32,966 nt of DNA from Candidatus Bathyarchaeota archaeon. Its GTDB lineage: Archaea > Thermoproteota > Bathyarchaeia > Bathyarchaeales > Bathycorpusculaceae. Made by a program: the position numbers and the translations under genes. Each line of letters starts with the position of its first letter. Position 1 is the first letter of the stretch. The notes beneath the pieces were generated by a model that was given only the letters and a program-made list of their open reading frames with translations, did no database searches and had not been told where the DNA came from. Location: contig JAAYYI010000008.1 of NCBI GenBank assembly GCA_012515445.1, positions 1-32,966 of the forward strand, read 5' to 3'. Below are positions 1 to 8,270 of the stretch, piece by piece.

Positions 1-1
1 C

Positions 2-271
2 ACCTATGAAGACGTCCAGAGCTTAGGCATAGAAACGCTTAGAAACCTCTACGCATCAGCAGGCTTAGCGATTCGACCAAAAACACAGGCAAACCGCATT
101 GAGCAACTTAAAGAAATCATACGCGCATGGGGAGGAAACCCTGAAGAAATCCTATCCAAAGACGCACTCTTTAGAGGCAACATCACAGAAACACAGGACC
201 AGACGCAGAACCGTCAGCTCTCGATACTCGCAGAGAATCTTAGGCAGATTATCCGTGAGGAGGCTACTTAA
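2..271 (+). CDS. Probable tyrosine integrase, C-terminal 89 residues (cut by window edge)
   Basis: An open frame enters from the left edge and ends at TAA 269-271. The visible 89 residues are helical and charged, with TLRNLYASAGLAIRPKTQ near the start, then a segment containing WGGNPEEILSKDAL, and the end RQIIREEAT. As I recall, a NPEE-(I/V)-LS/T-K-E-A-L segment followed by a helix ending in a charged tail occurs after the catalytic domain of some archaeal phage-type integrases; this is memory of the family, not a search. The catalytic Arg and Tyr residues would lie outside the window. A tRNA-3'-end-like sequence starts 38 bases after the stop, the usual place for an att site beside an integrase gene, and supports the call. 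The coding frame is secure; the function is moderate. It could also be another DNA-binding protein of a mobile element. Confidence 0.5.
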   Translation, partial: TYEDVQSLGIETLRNLYASAGLAIRPKTQANRIEQLKEIIRAWGGNPEEILSKDALFRGNITETQDQTQNRQLSILAENLRQIIREEAT

Positions 272-551
272 TGACCATCAAGTCTAGTACTTTTTCGCGC
301 ATATGCGCTCGCATCCCACCGGGCCCGCCATTTTTGTCACGAATTTATCTGTTTTCCCCTTTCTTTTTTTGATCATTTAGAAGGTTCTACGTTAGGCGCT
401 GGTAAGCCAGAGTCTAAGGTTTTCCGCTGCATTGATTGCGTTTTTTAGTGCAGGCGCTGTTCTGAGCAGACTTTGAAGGTAAGCAGTCGATTAATCGGTT
501 AGCCTGCAGCGATGCCTGCCCAAAGTTCCAGCCCAAAGGAGGCATTCATTA
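272..551. other. 280-base gap without a gene
   Basis: It holds the tRNA-like fragment at 309-330, a T-rich run at 331-370, and a perfect 10-base palindrome CGATTAATCG at 488-497, 45 bases before the GGAGG of the next gene. The palindrome could be an operator for the 552-2038 cassette; that is a guess from position only. No other gene is visible. Confidence 0.4.
309..330 (+). other. tRNA 3'-end-like fragment, possible att site
   Basis: The bases TCGCATCCCACCGGGCCCGCCA read like tRNA positions 55 to 76 apart from the first loop bases: a T-loop remnant, a 3' T-stem strand CCCAC, an acceptor strand CGGGCCC, discriminator G and an encoded CCA, with a T run after it. No matching 5' T-stem (GTGGG) or other tRNA half lies upstream, so this is not a functional tRNA. 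Fragments of this kind are left when an element integrates into a tRNA 3' end, and a probable integrase gene ends 38 bases earlier. The partner site is not in the window. Confidence 0.5.
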
Positions 552-821
552 ATGGGGTCAGTAGCAAATTCGTTTAAGCCTCCATGCATTCTCGGATACT
601 ACCCCTGCCTAAGTAATCCTTCATCAAAAGACTGCGCCCAAATCGATACTTGCTCAAAGGACCTGTATTTCTGCAAGTATGCAAAGTTGGCGCTCCCCAA
701 TGGCACCGATATTTCGTGTAAGCGATACAGTTTCGCTAATCGGCATTGTACGCATGGCGGCGGTTCCTGTCCCGGGAAGGCATATCTTGAGCGTAGACGT
801 TTTGGAGGCAGCAAACATTGA
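552..821 (+). CDS. Small Cys-rich protein of a mobile-element cassette
   Basis: An 89-residue protein with at least seven cysteines, including PCILGYYPC near residues 11-19, then CAQIDTC, CKYAK, CKRYS, HCTHGGGSC. The spacing suggests metal binding or a disulfide-knotted fold, but it matches no named zinc-ribbon pattern I know. The start is supported by GGAGG at 538-542 with suitable spacing to ATG. The stop TGA (819-821) overlaps the TTG start of the next gene, so the two are probably translationally coupled. The second cassette, at 25.4 kb, has a small Cys-rich gene in a comparable upstream position, which supports this being a real gene. The function is unknown. Confidence 0.55.
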   Translation: MGSVANSFKPPCILGYYPCLSNPSSKDCAQIDTCSKDLYFCKYAKLALPNGTDISCKRYSFANRHCTHGGGSCPGKAYLERRRFGGSKH

Positions 822-1042
822 TCCAAAACGGCGCCAACTCAATAAGAGAACAGATAAAATCCGACGTCCTCCAAGAAGTCCAACGCATACTACTAAACTA
901 TGAAGAAAGAATCGCTTCACTAGAAAAAGAAAATTGCCTGCTTTGGGAAGAAAATAGAAAACTTTCTAATGCGATAGAAGACCTGTCGCTTTCTATTGGT
1001 ACTCCCGAATGTAGTAACTTTGCTGGGTCACGGAGGCGCTAA
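818..1042 (+). CDS. Coiled-coil small protein, TTG start
   Basis: A 74-residue protein. Its central part (about residues 10-58) is a long amphipathic helix rich in Glu, Leu and Lys with heptad-like spacing (REQIKSDVLQEVQRILLNYE, then a segment ending NAIEDLSLSI), most likely a coiled coil for dimerisation. The start is TTG at 818, chosen because GGAGG at 804-808 lies at the right distance and the start overlaps the preceding stop (TTGA). It is followed after three bases by the winged-helix gene. The cassette logic suggests an accessory or dimerisation partner of that DNA-binding protein, but the sequence gives no direct evidence of function. Confidence 0.55.
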   Translation: MIQNGANSIREQIKSDVLQEVQRILLNYEERIASLEKENCLLWEENRKLSNAIEDLSLSIGTPECSNFAGSRRR

Positions 1043-1045
1043 GTT

Positions 1046-2038
1046 TTGTCTAATCAACCAAATGGAAGTAAAAACCTTGTGCCTTCGAAGTCTAGTGTAA
1101 AATTTGACACCAAGCCAACACACCGCATCCAATTCGACACCAAAACCGTGCGCACATGGGTCCTGCCCCTGCTAATGCGAATAGACGCCGGAGATTACCC
1201 AACAAAAGCAGGCCGCACCATAGGATTAAGCCACCAACACACCTGGTACTACACCCGCAAACTCGAAACCTGCAACCTAATCAGGCAAGAGAAACGCAGC
1301 AACGTCGCCTTCTACTCCGTAACCGATGAAGGTAAAAGACTTCTGACGTCATGTGAGGGAACAGTTTTTCCAGCAAAACTCTACCGCTTTGACAAGTGCC
1401 AAGTAGCCTATGAAATCCAACTCGAGGGGCGCTACCCCGAGGGCAACTTCAAAAGAGTTGAAATGAACAATTGGACGGCACTTTTGGGAACGGAGCTTGG
1501 CGTTAAGGTCCGCCACACCTCGAAGAGTTGGATAGTTCACGTGGAGGTTATCCGTGGGCGCAATCCCATCGAGGTTACTAATTTAGCGATGAATTGGGTG
1601 GATCGTGTGCGGTCTTCTTTGTGCAGCAAATATGGCTGCGTGCTTAAGGAAGGCAAGGTGGTAGCGGGGGAGCTTGCGCATGAGGATCCTATTGCTACTA
1701 TTTTTGGCCGCTACTTCGCCGTGCGCACCGACAAACGCAAAATCGACCACAGCTGGGGACCCGGCGAATTAGAGCATACTCAGAAAGATGCGGTGATTGA
1801 GTACCTGCAGATGCCTGAAAAAGTCAGAAGTATCGAGGGAGAAGTAGCCGCCCTTCGAGCTGAGATTAGTCAACTAATTGCAGTTTTCGGGGAGGTGAAT
1901 TTTTTGGAGTCTAAAAGGAGTATACCAGAACCTGAAATGACTGTGGAAGGCAAATTCAAATGCAAAAGAGATAATCAGGAGTACAGTAGTCGACAAGACT
2001 ATGAATCTCACTGCATGGAAGAGCATTTTACTATGTAA
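1046..2038 (+). CDS. Winged-helix protein with degenerate C2H2 finger (mobile-element type)
   Basis: A 330-residue protein. Residues about 30-110 form a winged-helix DNA-binding domain with a recognition segment near LSHQHTWYYTRKLETCNLI and a wing ending VTDEGKRLLTSCEG. Residues about 115-270 are a conserved domain containing NWTALLG, VKVRHTSKSWIVHVE, SKYGCVL and AVIEYLQMPEKV. A coiled coil follows (270-290). The C-terminus has a finger-like motif with C306, D309, H322 and H327 (C-x2-D-x12-H-x4-H), in which Asp replaces the second Cys. The start is TTG at 1046, with GGAGG at 1032-1036. It is clearly homologous to the protein at 25907-26857, which lacks the finger. It is probably a regulator or replication/partition DNA-binding protein of a virus or plasmid; which one cannot be told. 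Confidence 0.8.
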   Translation: MSNQPNGSKNLVPSKSSVKFDTKPTHRIQFDTKTVRTWVLPLLMRIDAGDYPTKAGRTIGLSHQHTWYYTRKLETCNLIRQEKRSNVAFYSVTDEGKRLLTSCEGTVFPAKLYRFDKCQVAYEIQLEGRYPEGNFKRVEMNNWTALLGTELGVKVRHTSKSWIVHVEVIRGRNPIEVTNLAMNWVDRVRSSLCSKYGCVLKEGKVVAGELAHEDPIATIFGRYFAVRTDKRKIDHSWGPGELEHTQKDAVIEYLQMPEKVRSIEGEVAALRAEISQLIAVFGEVNFLESKRSIPEPEMTVEGKFKCKRDNQEYSSRQDYESHCMEEHFTM

Positions 2039-2177
2039 GACACTAATTGTATCTTTGTTTAAAGAACTTGCTCGCTTTAACTTCGTTGTTTAGAGCTCAT
2101 TAACTTCTTAGTTAAAGGCTTAACCTCATTTGTGGGCTAATCCACCGGGTCGCCAATCTTAAAATCCAGGTAGCCTT

Positions 2178-2208
2178 AAATAAAAAGGGGAAGGAAGATG
2201 TTTCCTTC
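2178..2208 (-). terminator. Hairpin plus T-run after the beta-propeller gene
   Basis: A seven-base perfect stem, GAAGGAA (2190-2196) paired with TTCCTTC (2202-2208), encloses a five-base loop. On the minus strand it is followed by CCCCTTTTTATT. It lies 13 bases beyond the stop of the minus-strand gene at 2221, so it is a plausible transcription terminator. Archaeal termination mainly needs the T-run; the hairpin may be incidental or may stabilise the transcript end. Confidence 0.5.
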
Positions 2209-2220
2209 AGGTTTTGCTTT

Positions 2221-4782
2221 TTATGGACGTTTTCTTAGCAGTAGAATCGTCACTGCGAAGCATACGACGATTAGCAGTGCAATGCCGATGATGGAGGGTA
2301 GAAAGTACGAGTCAGTCATAGATGGTGTTGTGGTTGGTTGCGGGGTTGCGGTTGCGGATGCAGAGTTTACGATGAAGCTGGTCTGTGTTGTTGATGGCCA
2401 GTATGATTCGCTGCCGCCGAATTGGGCGATGACGGTGTATGCTCCAGTGATGTCGGGTGTCCATGGGAAGCTGTAGTAGCCGGCTGCGTCTGTTGTTATG
2501 GTTCCGATCTGGCGGTAATTGTTGTTTGAGTCGATGACTGCTAAAGTGACTAGGACGCCTGTGGTGTTGGTAGGCTTAGCCTGCTGCATGTAGACGTACT
2601 CCATGAATGGAGACATGCTTTCGTCTGAGACTGCTGGGACTCCATCTGGGAAGCGTGCCGTTCTATCAGCGTCTTTTGTTCCAGGCGAATTGTCGGTGAC
2701 CATGCCTTTTATGAGAACAGTGTTGCCTTCGCTAAGTACATCGTTTTGTATTGATGCTGTGATGGCTGTTTGTCCCTTGCCGAATGTATAGATCTGGTTG
2801 TCGTAGCCGTTCCACTCTACTAGGTATCCGTCTGCGACTGCTCCGGGGCATCTGCCGCTGAAGCTGTTTATACTCCAGACAAGTGATCCGTCGGTGCAGT
2901 TAAGTGCTAAGCGTTGTGCTCCTGGGAACAGCGGCGGGTTATACATGTGTGATTCTGAGAGGAACAGTTTGCCGTCTGCGATACTCTGTGAGCCGAAGAC
3001 CCAGATTGGGTATATGCCGTATGGTGTATTGTAACCTGCGCTTCTTGGAACATATGTCCAGTTGATTACTCCGGTATTGATGTTTACGGCGCTTACGTAG
3101 CCTCCGAAGTCCCACACGTATGCGTTGCCGTATGCTATGTCGCCTGCGACTGTGAGGGTGCTAAGTGCTGTTCCAGGGAGTTTGGTTGGGCCCCATAATT
3201 TGTCGCCTGTGTTTAGTGAGTAGCCGTATAGTTCGTGTGTGTCTTTGTTGTGTAGGATGTAGACGCCCTGTTTTGCGTTAAGTAAACTCATGTCGCCGTA
3301 CAGTGGCAGCGTCTGGTTTCTTGGTCCCCAAAGGATTGCGCCTGTATGCGCGTCGATTCCGCAATCAATAGAGTATCCCGCAGAGGTCTGTGTTACTAGG
3401 TTGGGTGCTTGCCGTAGTAGTATAACATCGGGGGTTCTTGCAGCAATACTTAGCGAGATTGTGTTTCCTGCGAGCGTATTTGGAAGCTTAACTGTCCACT
3501 GAATACCTTTAGTAAAGTTTAGTACGGTAGATGGTCTCAGGATTTCAGAAGCTAATGTTCCGCCACCCATGCAGAGTGTGGAGTTCCAGCAGCTGAGGTT
3601 GCCGCCGCTTGTGAAGTAACCGAATAGTGTTCCAACGTTCTCATGTGTTGGGTCTGTGTCCATTATGTAAGCGCTGTCCGTTGTTACGTTGTATATGACT
3701 CCCATGTATGCTCCTGTTGATGGCTCATAGAGTCGGTAGGTTGCTGCGCCGCCGAACATGCCTCCGCCTACGATACTGTAGAGGAAGGATGTGGTTCCGT
3801 ACTCCTGCATTGAGTGGAACTTTAGGTTCTGGCCCATTCTGAGTTTCTCAAATGAGACTGTCGATGCGTTAGCGGTTATTCCAGGTGCAGTTTCCCATAG
3901 CGTTTCGCCAGTACGCAGGTCTACTGCTTTCCAGCTTACCACCTGGCTGTTTATACCAGCCATTTCTCCGTAGTAGATTACACCGTCAAGGATGATGGGT
4001 TCGAAGTAGTTGATTAAAATTGAGCTTGAGGTGAATTGGCTTTCTTGGTCAGAGGGAATTGGTCCGCCGACCTGGCCGCCGAACGCTGTGGGTTTGACCC
4101 ACGCAATGTGTGCTGTGTTTGGTGCTTTACTGTATGGGTTAAAGTTGCCGGTTGCATCATACATACCAGTGGTTGCAAATGCGGGTACACCTAAGCCGTA
4201 CCAGCTGCCGCCTAAATCACCCCAACCGTAGTTTTGTGCATTGATTGGTCTAGACCAGTACTCAGTTGGGAGAGGTGCTGATTGGAATTGAGGTATCTGT
4301 TCTTCTTGCACTGTTAGTATTTCAGGTTCGCTTTCTGATGGCAACTCACGTACGTGTGAGTAGTCAATTCCTGGGCCGAAAAATGACGATGCGCTTTTTG
4401 TTAGGTTCTGTCCGGGGTAGAATGCTTTGAGTGTATAGTTGCCTAGCTTGTCGGGTGTGAATGATAATCCGCCTACACCGCCTGTTGAGTCAGCAGTGTA
4501 TGGACCCATTGTGGTTACTTTTCCGTCTGGGTCGGTGATTTGTATAGTTATGCCCGTGTACATGTCACCGGTGCTACCCATACCTGATGAAGCGGTGGGT
4601 TTAGTCATGAAAGCACTGATATAGGCTGCTTGTCCGATGCCGACTGGGTCGGGTTCAACGTGTATTTTTAAGTATGTAGGGATGTCGAGTGCTTGAACTG
4701 AAGTCATTGACGCTACAGCTATCAAAGAGACTGCTAAGAGGGTCAGTAGAATAATTGTCGATAATTTTCTATTTTTTTCCAT
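2221..4782 (-). CDS. Secreted PQQ-type beta-propeller protein with C-terminal membrane anchor
   Basis: An 853-residue protein. Residues 1-31 are a signal peptide (basic start, hydrophobic core, ending SVQA). Residues about 35-150 look like an Ig-like domain. The central 200-680 carry repeated beta-propeller blades of the quinoprotein-dehydrogenase type, seen as repeated (D/N)xxTGxxxW motifs: LRTGETLW, AHTGAILW, LNTGDKLW, INTGVINW, CTDGSLVW. A second Ig-like domain follows (about 690-800), then a Thr/Pro linker, one transmembrane helix (about 825-847) and a basic tail LLRKRP. It should therefore sit outside the membrane on an anchor. PQQ binding itself cannot be claimed, since many archaeal homologues are structural. 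It is a single gene with its own probable terminator. The function is unknown; surface binding or assembly is likely. Confidence 0.85.
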   Translation of the reverse strand: MEKNRKLSTIILLTLLAVSLIAVASMTSVQALDIPTYLKIHVEPDPVGIGQAAYISAFMTKPTASSGMGSTGDMYTGITIQITDPDGKVTTMGPYTADSTGGVGGLSFTPDKLGNYTLKAFYPGQNLTKSASSFFGPGIDYSHVRELPSESEPEILTVQEEQIPQFQSAPLPTEYWSRPINAQNYGWGDLGGSWYGLGVPAFATTGMYDATGNFNPYSKAPNTAHIAWVKPTAFGGQVGGPIPSDQESQFTSSSILINYFEPIILDGVIYYGEMAGINSQVVSWKAVDLRTGETLWETAPGITANASTVSFEKLRMGQNLKFHSMQEYGTTSFLYSIVGGGMFGGAATYRLYEPSTGAYMGVIYNVTTDSAYIMDTDPTHENVGTLFGYFTSGGNLSCWNSTLCMGGGTLASEILRPSTVLNFTKGIQWTVKLPNTLAGNTISLSIAARTPDVILLRQAPNLVTQTSAGYSIDCGIDAHTGAILWGPRNQTLPLYGDMSLLNAKQGVYILHNKDTHELYGYSLNTGDKLWGPTKLPGTALSTLTVAGDIAYGNAYVWDFGGYVSAVNINTGVINWTYVPRSAGYNTPYGIYPIWVFGSQSIADGKLFLSESHMYNPPLFPGAQRLALNCTDGSLVWSINSFSGRCPGAVADGYLVEWNGYDNQIYTFGKGQTAITASIQNDVLSEGNTVLIKGMVTDNSPGTKDADRTARFPDGVPAVSDESMSPFMEYVYMQQAKPTNTTGVLVTLAVIDSNNNYRQIGTITTDAAGYYSFPWTPDITGAYTVIAQFGGSESYWPSTTQTSFIVNSASATATPQPTTTPSMTDSYFLPSIIGIALLIVVCFAVTILLLRKRP

Positions 4783-5276
4783 TCTTTTTTCTCCTAGTTG
4801 GGCAAGAGCTAGAGCAAAAGTTGATTAAATTAGCAAATGCCGTAGTTATTGCCTGAAAGCTTAGTTTAAAACCATCCACTTATAAAATTTTGCAATTACC
4901 GAATGTAAGGTGTATAATTTTTAAAAAGTCTATACATTTTGACTTAACAGAGTTGCAAAAAAGCGATTAGTAGCCTATAATAGAACAACTTAGCAAGTCA
5001 AGTCTCTAAGGCAATAGTACACGAGATCACGCGACAGGACTTAGCCACTTTCAAAGCAACATATTGCAAACGATGTTAGAATACAAACGTAGGCAAGGTG
5101 TTTATCTAAGGTATCACTTGAGCGGACACAAACCGAGAAATTCATCTAAATAAGCCTGCTTTCTGCCTGTTTTAGCGAACTGACATCTTTATTACAACAA
5201 ATTTTAAATCTGCCTTTATATCAATAGGAAAACACAAAAACAATAAATTAAAAGGCATTTAAAGGGAGAGAGCAAA
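4783..5276. promoter_or_regulatory. 494-base divergent intergenic region
   Basis: It separates the minus-strand beta-propeller gene from the plus-strand SPFH gene and is AT-rich with no convincing gene. A TATA-like CTTTATATC at 5214-5222 lies about 55 bases before the SPFH start and could drive it. GGGAG at 5264-5268 is that gene's ribosome binding site. A second AT-rich block near 4875-4935 may hold the promoter of the beta-propeller gene, though no single box stands out. Confidence 0.4.
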
Positions 5277-6218
5277 ATGGTCGATATAATACAATTAATA
5301 GCAATAGTAGTTCCCGTAATAGTGATCATATATGCAGTTCTATCCTCGCTGCGCATTGTTAGACCAACTGAACGCGGCTTAGTCGAGCGATTGGGCAAAT
5401 ACCAAAGATTCGTACAGGCAGGCATAACCTTGCTGGTTCCATTCGTGGACCGCATCATTAAAGTAAACATCACCGAACGCATGACGCCGGTACAGCGCCA
5501 AGACGTCATCACCAGAGACAAAGTCTTCATGGCAGTAGACGCAGTGGTCTTCTACCGAGTTAAACCCGAAGAATCAGCGGTAAAGGCGTCACAGTACTTC
5601 GTCAACAACTATGAGTCACAGATCGACACACTCGCACGCACCGTACTCCGAGACATCATCGGCGGCATGGATATGGCTGTCGCAAACACATCAAGACCCA
5701 CCATCAACGCTAAACTAAAAGAAGCCCTCGACGAGCAAACCAGAGACTGGGGCATAGAAATCGTCCGAGCAGAAATCAAAGACCTCGAGCCCCCACGCGG
5801 ACTGATGAGCAGCATGGAATCAGTGCTTAAAGCAGACAACGAACGCCAAGCAGCAGAAAAAACCGCCATTGCACAGGCAACACTGGCCAGCGGCGAAAAG
5901 AACGCGGCGATACAGCGCGCAGAAGGCATGAAGCAGGCAGCTATCCTGCAGGCGGAGGGCCAGAAAACCGCAACCATCGCCATCGCGGAGGGTGACGCGG
6001 AAGCAACAAAGCTACGCAACGAAGCCTTAACAACCTACTTCAAGGATTCAGCCATAACCTTCAAGCAGCTAGATACAATCGCCAACTCACTACAGAACAA
6101 CACGAAGATAATCGTTCCAGAGGGCAAAGCTATATCTTTGATACTAAACGAGCAGGACAACCTCAACAAGGGTATGATCCTACCGATTCCGCCGCCGCCA
6201 AAAAGTAAAACTCCGTAA
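5277..6218 (+). CDS. Stomatin/prohibitin-type SPFH (band 7) membrane protein
   Basis: A 313-residue protein. Residues about 4-25 are a single N-terminal transmembrane segment, followed by the typical stomatin entry PTERGLVERLGKYQRFVQAG. The band 7 domain runs to about residue 195, with VQRQDVITRDKVFMAVDAVV and a core containing LARTVLRDIIGGMD. A long Ala/Glu-rich helix follows (195-255, with repeated AEG), which mediates oligomerisation in the family. The end is a short proline-rich tail. Stomatin-like proteins form membrane microdomain scaffolds and often pair with an NfeD-type protease; none is next to this gene. Length and motifs are normal for the family. The start is supported by GGGAG upstream. 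Confidence 0.92.
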   Translation: MVDIIQLIAIVVPVIVIIYAVLSSLRIVRPTERGLVERLGKYQRFVQAGITLLVPFVDRIIKVNITERMTPVQRQDVITRDKVFMAVDAVVFYRVKPEESAVKASQYFVNNYESQIDTLARTVLRDIIGGMDMAVANTSRPTINAKLKEALDEQTRDWGIEIVRAEIKDLEPPRGLMSSMESVLKADNERQAAEKTAIAQATLASGEKNAAIQRAEGMKQAAILQAEGQKTATIAIAEGDAEATKLRNEALTTYFKDSAITFKQLDTIANSLQNNTKIIVPEGKAISLILNEQDNLNKGMILPIPPPPKSKTP

Positions 6219-6245
6219 AAACGGGCAACTAAAAATTTCCAATTT

Positions 6246-6674
6246 TTAGGGTTTCACGCCGTTTTTGAGGTGTGAAACATAATCCTCTATCATTTTTTCA
6301 TGCTCAAAAGCCAAAGGCAGAGGCAACTTGGCTAAGCTGAAGAGCTGCATTTCCTGGATTTCACTGTCCTGCTTTTTCAGTTCGCCACCGACTGGCTGCA
6401 TAACAAAGCATGTAGGGTAATACTCGTATTCGATTTCTTCCCGGACGCCCTTCTCTATGTATTCGCCGACTACCCCAACGATTTTTGCGTCAAGTCCAGT
6501 TTCTTCTTTAACTTCACGAATTACGGTTTGCTCTATAGATTCGCCAGGGTCCATTCTACCGCCGGGCAGCGCCCAGAATCCCACGAAGGGGCGGGTGTTG
6601 CGTTTTATGAGCAGTATCTTGTTGTCTGGGTAGGGGATGATTGCGGTCGATGTTTTTCCAGTATATTTCTTCAA
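6246..6674 (-). CDS. Nudix hydrolase
   Basis: A 142-residue single-domain protein with a complete Nudix box at residues 39-61: G39-x5-E45-x7-R53-E54-V-x-E57-E58-T-G-L. The box binds the metal used to hydrolyse a nucleoside diphosphate linked to another group. The sequence before it ([20 protein letters not shown]) is typical of MutT and ADP-ribose-pyrophosphatase-like members, which clear oxidised or excess nucleotides; the exact substrate cannot be read. It ends in an ordinary short helical tail. It lies nine bases downstream of the ABC permease gene and on the same strand, so it is probably the last gene of that operon. The functional link, if any, is unknown. Confidence 0.9.
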   Translation of the reverse strand: MKKYTGKTSTAIIPYPDNKILLIKRNTRPFVGFWALPGGRMDPGESIEQTVIREVKEETGLDAKIVGVVGEYIEKGVREEIEYEYYPTCFVMQPVGGELKKQDSEIQEMQLFSLAKLPLPLAFEHEKMIEDYVSHLKNGVKP

Positions 6675-6683
6675 TTGGTTCGC

Positions 6684-7472
6684 CTATAGTGTTGTTTTCT
6701 TTCTCCAATTAATCAGTACCGACACAGCGAAGACTACTATGCCGCATACAACTACTATTGGACCAGGAGGCTGCTCTAGATAGCTTGCTAGTAGAACCCC
6801 CGAGACCGCTGAGGCTAAACCGAAAACGGCGCTCAAAGCGGCGTATTGAGTCATGTTTCTACTAATGTTTTTTGCAGCTATCGCGGGAACGATAACTAGA
6901 AAACCCACGAGTAATGTGCCAACAATCTGTATGCCTACAGCAACAACCAATGAAACCAGGAAGAGGTATAGTAGGTTGGTTTTTGCTACGCTGATGCCCT
7001 TTGAGATAGCTAAGTCCTCGGAGACCATCGCTAAAACGAGTTTCTTGTAGATTAGTCTCGTTAAAAACACCGCTGCGATGGAGATGGCTACGCCTGCCAC
7101 CACGTGGAGCAGGCTGATTTGTGTTATATCTCCAAACAGGGCTTCTTCTAACGCGTCAAGGTTGTCGCCCAAAAGTAGGATACCTATAGCTAACGCTAAA
7201 GTAAACATTGCACCAACCAGAGCTTCAAAGGAGATTTTCGTTACTCGCTGAAGATGCCAAATTATCACTGCAGACGCAAAGAGAAAAGCAAATGCGCCGA
7301 CAAGCGGATCGAAATTCAGCAGTATCCCTATGGCTAAACCAGGCAGTGCAACATGTGAGAGGGCATCTCCTACGAGCGCCATCTTTTCAAGAACCATCAA
7401 GGAACCAAGGTAACCCGCTGATACCCCGACAAATACGGCAGTTATTACACTGTAGATTATTACTTCTGACAT
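6684..7472 (-). CDS. Metal ABC transporter permease (ZnuB/MntB type)
   Basis: A 262-residue protein with about eight hydrophobic helices. It has the signature of the ABC-3 permease family for zinc or manganese uptake: an early GYLGSLMVLEKMALVGDALS followed by HVALPGLAIG, and a late GTLLVGFLVIVPAIAAK. It would form the membrane channel with the ATPase encoded just upstream; the ATPase stop and this start share one base (TAATG), so the pair is coupled. No periplasmic-type substrate-binding lipoprotein (ZnuA type) is adjacent, so the third subunit must be encoded elsewhere. The metal cannot be decided from sequence. Confidence 0.9.
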   Translation of the reverse strand: MSEVIIYSVITAVFVGVSAGYLGSLMVLEKMALVGDALSHVALPGLAIGILLNFDPLVGAFAFLFASAVIIWHLQRVTKISFEALVGAMFTLALAIGILLLGDNLDALEEALFGDITQISLLHVVAGVAISIAAVFLTRLIYKKLVLAMVSEDLAISKGISVAKTNLLYLFLVSLVVAVGIQIVGTLLVGFLVIVPAIAAKNISRNMTQYAALSAVFGLASAVSGVLLASYLEQPPGPIVVVCGIVVFAVSVLINWRKKTTL

Positions 7473-8167
7473 TACGCTTCGCCTCTTGCTGTTTCAACGC
7501 ACATTGGTTCACCGTAGATTTGACGCTGTATTTCGGGTTTAGCGATTTCCGCTGAGGGGCCGCAGTAAGTAACGCATTTGTTTATCGCCAGCAAGTCATC
7601 GGTGTATTCCTCTACGATATGTATGTTATGAGTGATCAGCAGTATCGTGATCTTCTGGTTTTTTTTGATGTCGTTTAGCATGAGGTAGATGGGTTCCTCG
7701 CTATCCATGTCTACGCCTGTTGTGGGCTCGTCGAGCAGCAACACGTTGGGGTTATCGTTTAGAGCCCAAGCGATTAAGACACGCCGCAATTGCCCGCCGG
7801 AGAGCACGCCGAGCCGTTTATCTAGAAGGCTCTTATCGGTGAGCCTTACCTGAGCTAAAGCGGTCTCTGGATTAGTGCAGCCTTCAATCGAGAGGAACTC
7901 TTTAACAGTCATCGGAACATCAGAAACCGCCACGTACTGCGGGACGTAGCCAAGCTTCACCTTCTCTGTCCACTCAATTTCTCCAGTATGGGGAAGCCGA
8001 TTAAGAAGCGCCCGTAACAGAACCGTTTTGCCTGCGCCGTTAGGGCCAAGGATGGCGACTGTTGTGCCTTTTCTAACGTTAAAGCTGATGTTATCAAGCA
8101 GAATCTGGTTCTGCAGTTTAACGCCCAAATCTTTGACCTTAAGAATAACGTCCTTTTCGTCAGCCAT
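7472..8167 (-). CDS. Metal ABC transporter ATP-binding protein (ZnuC type)
   Basis: A 231-residue ABC ATPase with every functional motif: Walker A GPNGAGKT (residues 41-48), Q-loop in VPQY (75-78), signature LSGGQLRR (122-129), Walker B VLLLDEPT (142-149) and the switch His in LLITHN (H180). Its length and its pairing with an ABC-3 permease identify it as the energising subunit of a zinc/manganese-type importer at the inner face of the membrane. It is the first gene of a three-gene minus-strand operon (ATPase, permease, Nudix hydrolase). No metal-regulator site was recognised in the short upstream region (8168-8270). Confidence 0.92.
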   Translation of the reverse strand: MADEKDVILKVKDLGVKLQNQILLDNISFNVRKGTTVAILGPNGAGKTVLLRALLNRLPHTGEIEWTEKVKLGYVPQYVAVSDVPMTVKEFLSIEGCTNPETALAQVRLTDKSLLDKRLGVLSGGQLRRVLIAWALNDNPNVLLLDEPTTGVDMDSEEPIYLMLNDIKKNQKITILLITHNIHIVEEYTDDLLAINKCVTYCGPSAEIAKPEIQRQIYGEPMCVETARGEA

Positions 8168-8270
8168 AAACTACCACAATTAAGACTATCTAAAACTCAG
8201 AAGTGATATGCATCTAGTAACTGTTATGGCAGCTACAAATAAGCTTATTGAACTATTGAGTTAAGCAGAG

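Noticed and set aside
5609-6019. Long antisense frame within the SPFH gene
   Set aside because: The Ala/Ser/Met-rich translation is the usual shadow of an Ala/Glu-rich coiled-coil gene.
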